A program made the translations under genes and the position numbers. A stretch of 64,000 nt of DNA, taken from Pedobacter sp. FW305-3-2-15-E-R2A2 (lineage in GTDB: Bacteria > Bacteroidota > Bacteroidia > Sphingobacteriales > Sphingobacteriaceae). This document shows positions 60,495 to 64,000 of the stretch, in pieces (the stretch's first letter is position 1; every line of letters begins with the position of its first letter). Below the pieces are notes generated by a model. The model was not told the DNA's origin. It saw nothing but the letters and a program-made list of their open reading frames with translations, and did no database searches. Location: the NCBI RefSeq assembly GCF_038446955.1, contig NZ_CP151803.1, positions 310,001-374,000 on the forward strand, written 5' to 3'.

Positions 60495-61069
60495 TGGAAC
60501 CAGAGAAAATTAAAGAAAGTATAATTAGAGCAGCTAAAGAGTTATTCAGGAAATACGGGTATCACAAAACAAGTGTAAACGAGATTGCGAAGAAAGCGCG
60601 TATAGCCAAAGCCACCATATATAAGTATTTCGAAAGTAAGGAACAGGTTCTGGATGCCATTTTAATGGACTATCTGGATTTGAATCTACATGAGATCCTT
60701 AAAAATAAAGCGCAGTTTGCAAACGAAGAAGAACACCTGAAGGCATTGGTTATGAAGACCTGCAGGTTAACTTATACCGTTTGTAATGAATTTATAGGCT
60801 GGGATTTCGTAAGGGAGAATGCCAATTCTCAGGAGTTTCTGAAACACCTTTCTGATCAGCTGGAATCACTGTTGCTTTCCGCTTATCTGGAGCTTGATCA
60901 TTTTAAAAATAACCCTTCCCGAAAAGAAGGACTGGCCTTCTTGCTGAAAGCCAGTAAGAGCATTGTATTCTCTTTCGCCTTTACTTCTGTTAGCGATTCC
61001 GATGTCCGGAAGAACTTTGTAAGTTTCCAGAAGGAGCTTTTGCCTTTTCTTGTTAAAGCCGCTTTATAG
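60494..61069 (+). CDS. TetR/AcrR family transcriptional regulator
   Basis: 191 residues from the ATG at 60494, which overlaps the lipoprotein stop (TGATG). A TTG three bases earlier gives one more residue. The N-terminal HTH has ESIIRAAKELFRKYGYHKTS, SVNEIAKKARIAKATIYKYF and KEQVLDAI. The C-terminal helical domain resembles that of the TetR_C regulators but the ligand is unknown. Third gene of the pheS-lipoprotein-TetR run. It ends 3 bases from the convergent gene. Confidence 0.9.
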   Translation: MEPEKIKESIIRAAKELFRKYGYHKTSVNEIAKKARIAKATIYKYFESKEQVLDAILMDYLDLNLHEILKNKAQFANEEEHLKALVMKTCRLTYTVCNEFIGWDFVRENANSQEFLKHLSDQLESLLLSAYLELDHFKNNPSRKEGLAFLLKASKSIVFSFAFTSVSDSDVRKNFVSFQKELLPFLVKAAL

Positions 61070-61072
61070 TCA

Positions 61073-61636
61073 TTAGTCCTTCCATCCCCAGGGAGCGGAA
61101 GGGGTATCTATTGTTTTTGATAAGTCGAACTTCACCGTAAACAGACGGTCGGAGCCAATTCTTCTCAGGTTATAGGAAAAAACATCTTTATCTAATGTGA
61201 TCCACCATACGTTGGTTGCTGCATTCGGCAGCAGGCTGGCCGTTTGCTGATCTGCCGGGAAAAACTGGATTTCCGGCAAGCCTGCATTTGTACTTGTGCC
61301 TCCGTATTGTGTCACTTTATCTCCTGAACCATCTTCATGGCGGTGGTCATGTTTAAGACTGATCCGGTCGTTGGCAAAGGTCAGTATCCAGGTTCTGGAT
61401 TTGTTTTCCCCTACAAAGAATGGAATTTTAATGGTACTGTCTGCGCAGGAGCGAACATGCATCGTCAATTTTTTATTGCTGAAGTCGTCGTTCCCTGCAC
61501 CGGCAGAAATGTTTCCTTCATAAGATTTTCCGCAATGGTTCTTCAGGTTTTCCCAAAATTGCCTTGCTGCACTTTTTTCCTGTGCATAACCCATCGTACT
61601 CATGCTAAAAAGCAGAAAAAAATACAGTTTCTTCAT
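61073..61636 (-). CDS. Secreted protein of unknown function
   Basis: 187 residues from the ATG at 61636 (MKKLYFFLLFSMSTMGYA signal). A longer start at 61651 adds five residues. The mature part is a compact beta-rich domain with FWENLKNHCGKSYEGNISAG, DSTIKIPFFVGENKSRTWIL, RISLKHDHRHEDGSGDKVTQ, YGGTSTNAGLPEIQFFPADQ and a C-terminal VWWITLDKDVFSYNLRRIGS. It looks like a conserved periplasmic or extracellular protein of Bacteroidota. I cannot name it. It is convergent with the TetR gene, 3 bases apart. Confidence 0.7.
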   Translation of the reverse strand: MKKLYFFLLFSMSTMGYAQEKSAARQFWENLKNHCGKSYEGNISAGAGNDDFSNKKLTMHVRSCADSTIKIPFFVGENKSRTWILTFANDRISLKHDHRHEDGSGDKVTQYGGTSTNAGLPEIQFFPADQQTASLLPNAATNVWWITLDKDVFSYNLRRIGSDRLFTVKFDLSKTIDTPSAPWGWKD

Positions 61637-61700
61637 GTCTTGAAGGTACATAATTATAAATCTGTTTAAGATAATTTGACATAAACTTAATATATACCGT

Positions 61701-61732
61701 TTTGGTATTTGGTATAAAAATGTCTATATTGG
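61701..61732 (+). promoter_or_regulatory. Candidate promoter of the 40-residue open frame
   Basis: TTTG at 61701-61704, a 20-base spacer and TATATTGG at 61725-61732 (one mismatch to TAnnTTTG). Predicted transcription start about 61736. Confidence 0.45.
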
Positions 61733-61743
61733 CGTCATTATCA

Positions 61744-61866
61744 ATGAATAAGACAATGAGTAAAGAAGTTTTAGAGATTTCTGTTTTAGTTGATGAGAAG
61801 TTTGATATGAGCTTTAACCTTGTTGAAGGCATTTTTGGTTTTATCCTGAATGTTTTTGGTAAGTAG
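61744..61866 (+). CDS. Possible 40-residue hydrophobic small protein
   Basis: MNKTMSKEVLEISVLVDEKF is followed by DMSFNLVEGIFGFILNVFGK and a TAG at 61864-61866. The second half is amphipathic or membrane-attracting (Phe/Ile/Leu-rich). A second ATG at codon 5 is an alternative start. A promoter of plausible quality lies 12 bases upstream. It is in a 454-base gap between the exported protein gene and rlmD. It is too short to assign to a family, and it may be a leader peptide, a small membrane protein or chance. Confidence 0.4.
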   Translation: MNKTMSKEVLEISVLVDEKFDMSFNLVEGIFGFILNVFGK

Positions 61867-62090
61867 CTTCTGATATCCTGATTTCTTGTTTAAAAGGCGT
61901 TAAAATGCCGACAGGAAATCCCTATGTCTTGAAATTCCAATTTCCCCTTACCGTTTATTAATCTGCTTTATTCGAAAGGCGCTGAAACTTCCGAAGAAGG
62001 AAAATGATGTAGAAGAAATGACCGGAATGAAGCCTCCTTAAGCAGGCTTTATGGCCGATAAAAAACAAATATATTCTAATGAAAAAATCT
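61867..62090. other. Non-coding stretch upstream of rlmD
   Basis: No gene is seen. It holds a small hairpin AAGCCT-N8-AGGCTT at 62030-62049 with no T-run, and the rlmD -7 element at its end. Confidence 0.4.
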
Positions 62091-62098
62091 TAAATTTG
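62091..62098 (+). promoter_or_regulatory. -7 element of rlmD
   Basis: TAAATTTG, an exact TAnnTTTG, ending 7 bases before the ATG at 62106. The transcript would have a leader of at most a few bases. Confidence 0.5.
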
Positions 62099-62105
62099 CG
62101 GCATA

Positions 62106-63587
62106 ATGAGTAGAAATAGAAAATCCGGAACGGTAACCATTATTCCCAATCTAAGAATTATTGATATTGCTGAAGAAGGCAAAGGGGTAGGTAAAGCAGA
62201 TGAATTGGTGGTATTTGTGGATAAAGCTGTACCGGGCGACGTCGTTGATGTTCGTGTAGTAAAGAAAAAGAAAAATTTTGCTGAGGCTGTAATTGAATCA
62301 TTACACGAAAAATCAGAACTGAGAACAGATCCTTTTTGTCAGCATTTCGGAACCTGTGGTGGCTGTAAATGGCAACACATGAGTTATGATGCGCAATTGA
62401 CATTTAAGCATAAAAATGTGGAAGCTGCACTGCAGCGACTGGCTAAAATTGACACTTCTACTATGGAACCTATTTTAGGTTCTGCCGAGAATAAATATTA
62501 CCGTAATAAACTGGAATATACTTTTTCTAACAAACGCTGGTTGAACAAACAGGACATGCCAGTGGCAGAGTCTCTATCTGAAAACGGAGAAGTGGATGCG
62601 GGAGCAGAAAAAGTGGAGTTGGAAATGAATGCCCTGGGCTTTCACGTTCCTTTGCGTTTTGATAAGATCCTGGATATCGAGCATTGTTATTTGCAGGCTG
62701 AGCCTTCCAACACTTTGAGAAATACGGTGAGAAGTTATGCACTGGAAAATGGGATGAGCTTTTATGACCTTCGCAACCATGAAGGAAGTTTGAGAAATCT
62801 GATCATCAGGACTTCTTCCACGGGAGAAGTGATGGTGGTGGTGGTTTTTGCTTATGTGGAGCAGGAGCAGGCAGATGGCCTGATGGAGCACTTGAAAATT
62901 AATTTCCCGGAGATTACTTCGCTTTTATACATCATGAACCAAAAGAAAAATGATACTATTTTCGATCAGGAGGTCATTACCTATGCCGGAAGAGATCACA
63001 TCTTTGAGGAAATGAATGGGTTGAAGTTTAAGATTGGTGCAAAATCATTCTACCAAACAAATTCTATGCAGGCACATGAATTGTATAAGATCACCAAAGA
63101 ATTTGCGGGTTTCTCCGGAGATGAACTGGTTTATGATTTATATACAGGCGCTGGAACGATTGCCAACTTTGTTGCTTCCAGTGTAAAACAGGTGATTGGC
63201 GTGGAATATGTACCGACAGCAATTGAAGATGCTAAATTCAATTCTGCATTGAATGGCATTGACAATACTGTTTTCTATGCAGGTGACATGAAAGATATTC
63301 TGACTACTCAGTTTATTACAGAACATGGCAAGCCTGATGTCGTAATTACGGATCCGCCAAGGGCAGGAATGCACGCAGATGTTGTGGCGCGGTTACTGGA
63401 GATGGAGGCAGAGAAGATTGTTTATGTAAGCTGTAATGCAGCTACACAGGCAAGAGATCTCGCTTTGTTAAAAGAGAAATATGAAGTCGTTCGCATTAAG
63501 CCTGTGGATATGTTTCCGCATACCCAACATGTTGAAAACGTAGTTTTGTTAAAATTTACAGGAAGTACTTCTCCGGAAGTTCTTTAA
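62106..63587 (+). CDS. rlmD: 23S rRNA (uracil-1939-C5)-methyltransferase RlmD
   Basis: 493 residues. TRAM domain at about 15-75 (RIIDIAEEGKGVGKADELVV). The Fe-S ligands are in TDPFCQHFGTCGGCKWQHMS. The methyltransferase domain has the SAM site VYDLYTGAGTIANFVASSVK, VITDPPRAGM and the catalytic Cys in IVYVSCNAATQARDLALLKE. The C-terminus MFPHTQHVENVVLLKFT is standard. It methylates U1939 in 23S rRNA with an Fe-S cluster-supported fold. A gene for an unassigned protein follows 19 bases later. Confidence 0.95.
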   Translation: MSRNRKSGTVTIIPNLRIIDIAEEGKGVGKADELVVFVDKAVPGDVVDVRVVKKKKNFAEAVIESLHEKSELRTDPFCQHFGTCGGCKWQHMSYDAQLTFKHKNVEAALQRLAKIDTSTMEPILGSAENKYYRNKLEYTFSNKRWLNKQDMPVAESLSENGEVDAGAEKVELEMNALGFHVPLRFDKILDIEHCYLQAEPSNTLRNTVRSYALENGMSFYDLRNHEGSLRNLIIRTSSTGEVMVVVVFAYVEQEQADGLMEHLKINFPEITSLLYIMNQKKNDTIFDQEVITYAGRDHIFEEMNGLKFKIGAKSFYQTNSMQAHELYKITKEFAGFSGDELVYDLYTGAGTIANFVASSVKQVIGVEYVPTAIEDAKFNSALNGIDNTVFYAGDMKDILTTQFITEHGKPDVVITDPPRAGMHADVVARLLEMEAEKIVYVSCNAATQARDLALLKEKYEVVRIKPVDMFPHTQHVENVVLLKFTGSTSPEVL

Positions 63588-63606
63588 GCAAATAAGATAT
63601 ATTAGA

Positions 63607-64000
63607 ATGGATATTGAAGAGTTATTGCCTCAGCAGCCGGAGGGTTCGAAAGAAGAGCCTAAAAAACAAAGTCCACTGGTGAGTTTAGAAAAAGATCTTG
63701 AATTGTATTCAGACTCTGTTAAGGAAGTCTCTATTGCAATTATGTCGGAAGGCATTTCGACACATCCTATTTTCGTTGCCCACCAACATACAGTGAGCAT
63801 AGGAGAAATTATTCTGGACAGAAAAGAATTGAATACTGAATGGACTATCCAGGCCTCTACAATGGATGAGTTTGTAGAAAAAGGAATCATTAATCCTGAA
63901 AAGAAAGCGCTATTTCTGAAAAGCTACAAAAAGCCCGAAGATTTTATGTGTGTCTTTGTGATCGTTCCTGAAGGAGCCAACTTTATTTATTATCCGTATA
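63607..64000 (+). CDS. Protein of unknown function, cut by window end
   Basis: 131 codons are visible from the ATG at 63607. The visible part has a charged start (MDIEELLPQQPEGSKEEPKK) and no signal peptide. Segments include LEKDLELYSDSVKEVSIAIM, HPIFVAHQHTVSIGEIILDR and CVFVIVPEGANFIYYPY at the edge. The reading frame is open to the end. I do not recognise it. It may be co-transcribed with rlmD, from which it is separated by 19 bases. Confidence 0.75.
   Translation, partial: MDIEELLPQQPEGSKEEPKKQSPLVSLEKDLELYSDSVKEVSIAIMSEGISTHPIFVAHQHTVSIGEIILDRKELNTEWTIQASTMDEFVEKGIINPEKKALFLKSYKKPEDFMCVFVIVPEGANFIYYPY

Noticed and set aside
1..64000. CRISPR arrays, insertion sequences or integrases
   Set aside because: No spaced direct repeats of CRISPR type, transposase frame or terminal inverted repeats were seen. 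The only tandem repeats are the short ones listed.

Overview
The window looks like a chromosomal segment of a Bacteroidota bacterium of the Sphingobacteriaceae type, most like Pedobacter. The evidence is moderate GC, a SusC/SusD pair, many Bacteroidota-specific families (DUF1599, DUF1080, DUF5686, hybrid propeller/Y_Y_Y/HTH regulator), weak Shine-Dalgarno signals, and several promoters matching the Bacteroidota TTTG/TAnnTTTG pattern. There is no phage, integrase, transposase, rRNA or CRISPR array. One tRNA (Asn) is present.

Layout: 1-6.3 kb is a loose accessory stretch with two exported proteins of unknown function, a decayed DUF1028 gene, an orphan coding-like remnant, a TlpA-type thioredoxin protein, tRNA-Asn and a bacilliredoxin. 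6.3-18.8 kb is mostly housekeeping: folP-cdaA; DUF1599, DoxX protein, an orphan DppB-type permease and aroK; a thioesterase; DoxX; a TetR regulator; truA, a GH20 hexosaminidase, a PBP4-type carboxypeptidase and asd. 19.1-29.5 kb is a carbohydrate-oxidation cluster in two minus-strand transcripts: a GMC dehydrogenase with its Tat-exported small subunit, then two Gfo/Idh/MocA oxidoreductases, three TIM-barrel isomerase-like proteins, a lipoprotein cytochrome c, a DUF1080 3-keto-glycoside hydrolase and an MFS permease. Together these suggest a periplasmic route that oxidises sugars at C3, cleaves the keto-glycoside and processes the product.

29.8-31.5 kb holds a short-chain L-threonine dehydrogenase and a YebC regulator. 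31.5-49.3 kb is a polysaccharide utilisation locus on the minus strand: sensor/regulator, SusC, SusD, a LamG surface lipoprotein, two paralogous glycoamylase-fold (GH144-like) enzymes, a small secreted protein, GH43, SGNH esterase and GH3. The enzyme set fits beta-1,2-glucan, possibly acylated, but the substrate is inferred.

49.3-64 kb is mixed: trhO, an SDR with a changed active-site motif, a C1 peptidase, a 2-hydroxyacid dehydrogenase, a divergent pair of an S24/XRE repressor and an unknown protein, a DUF5686 outer-membrane protein, kbl, pheS, a Rieske-like lipoprotein without cluster ligands, TetR, an unknown exported protein, a possible 40-residue gene, rlmD and a gene cut by the window edge.
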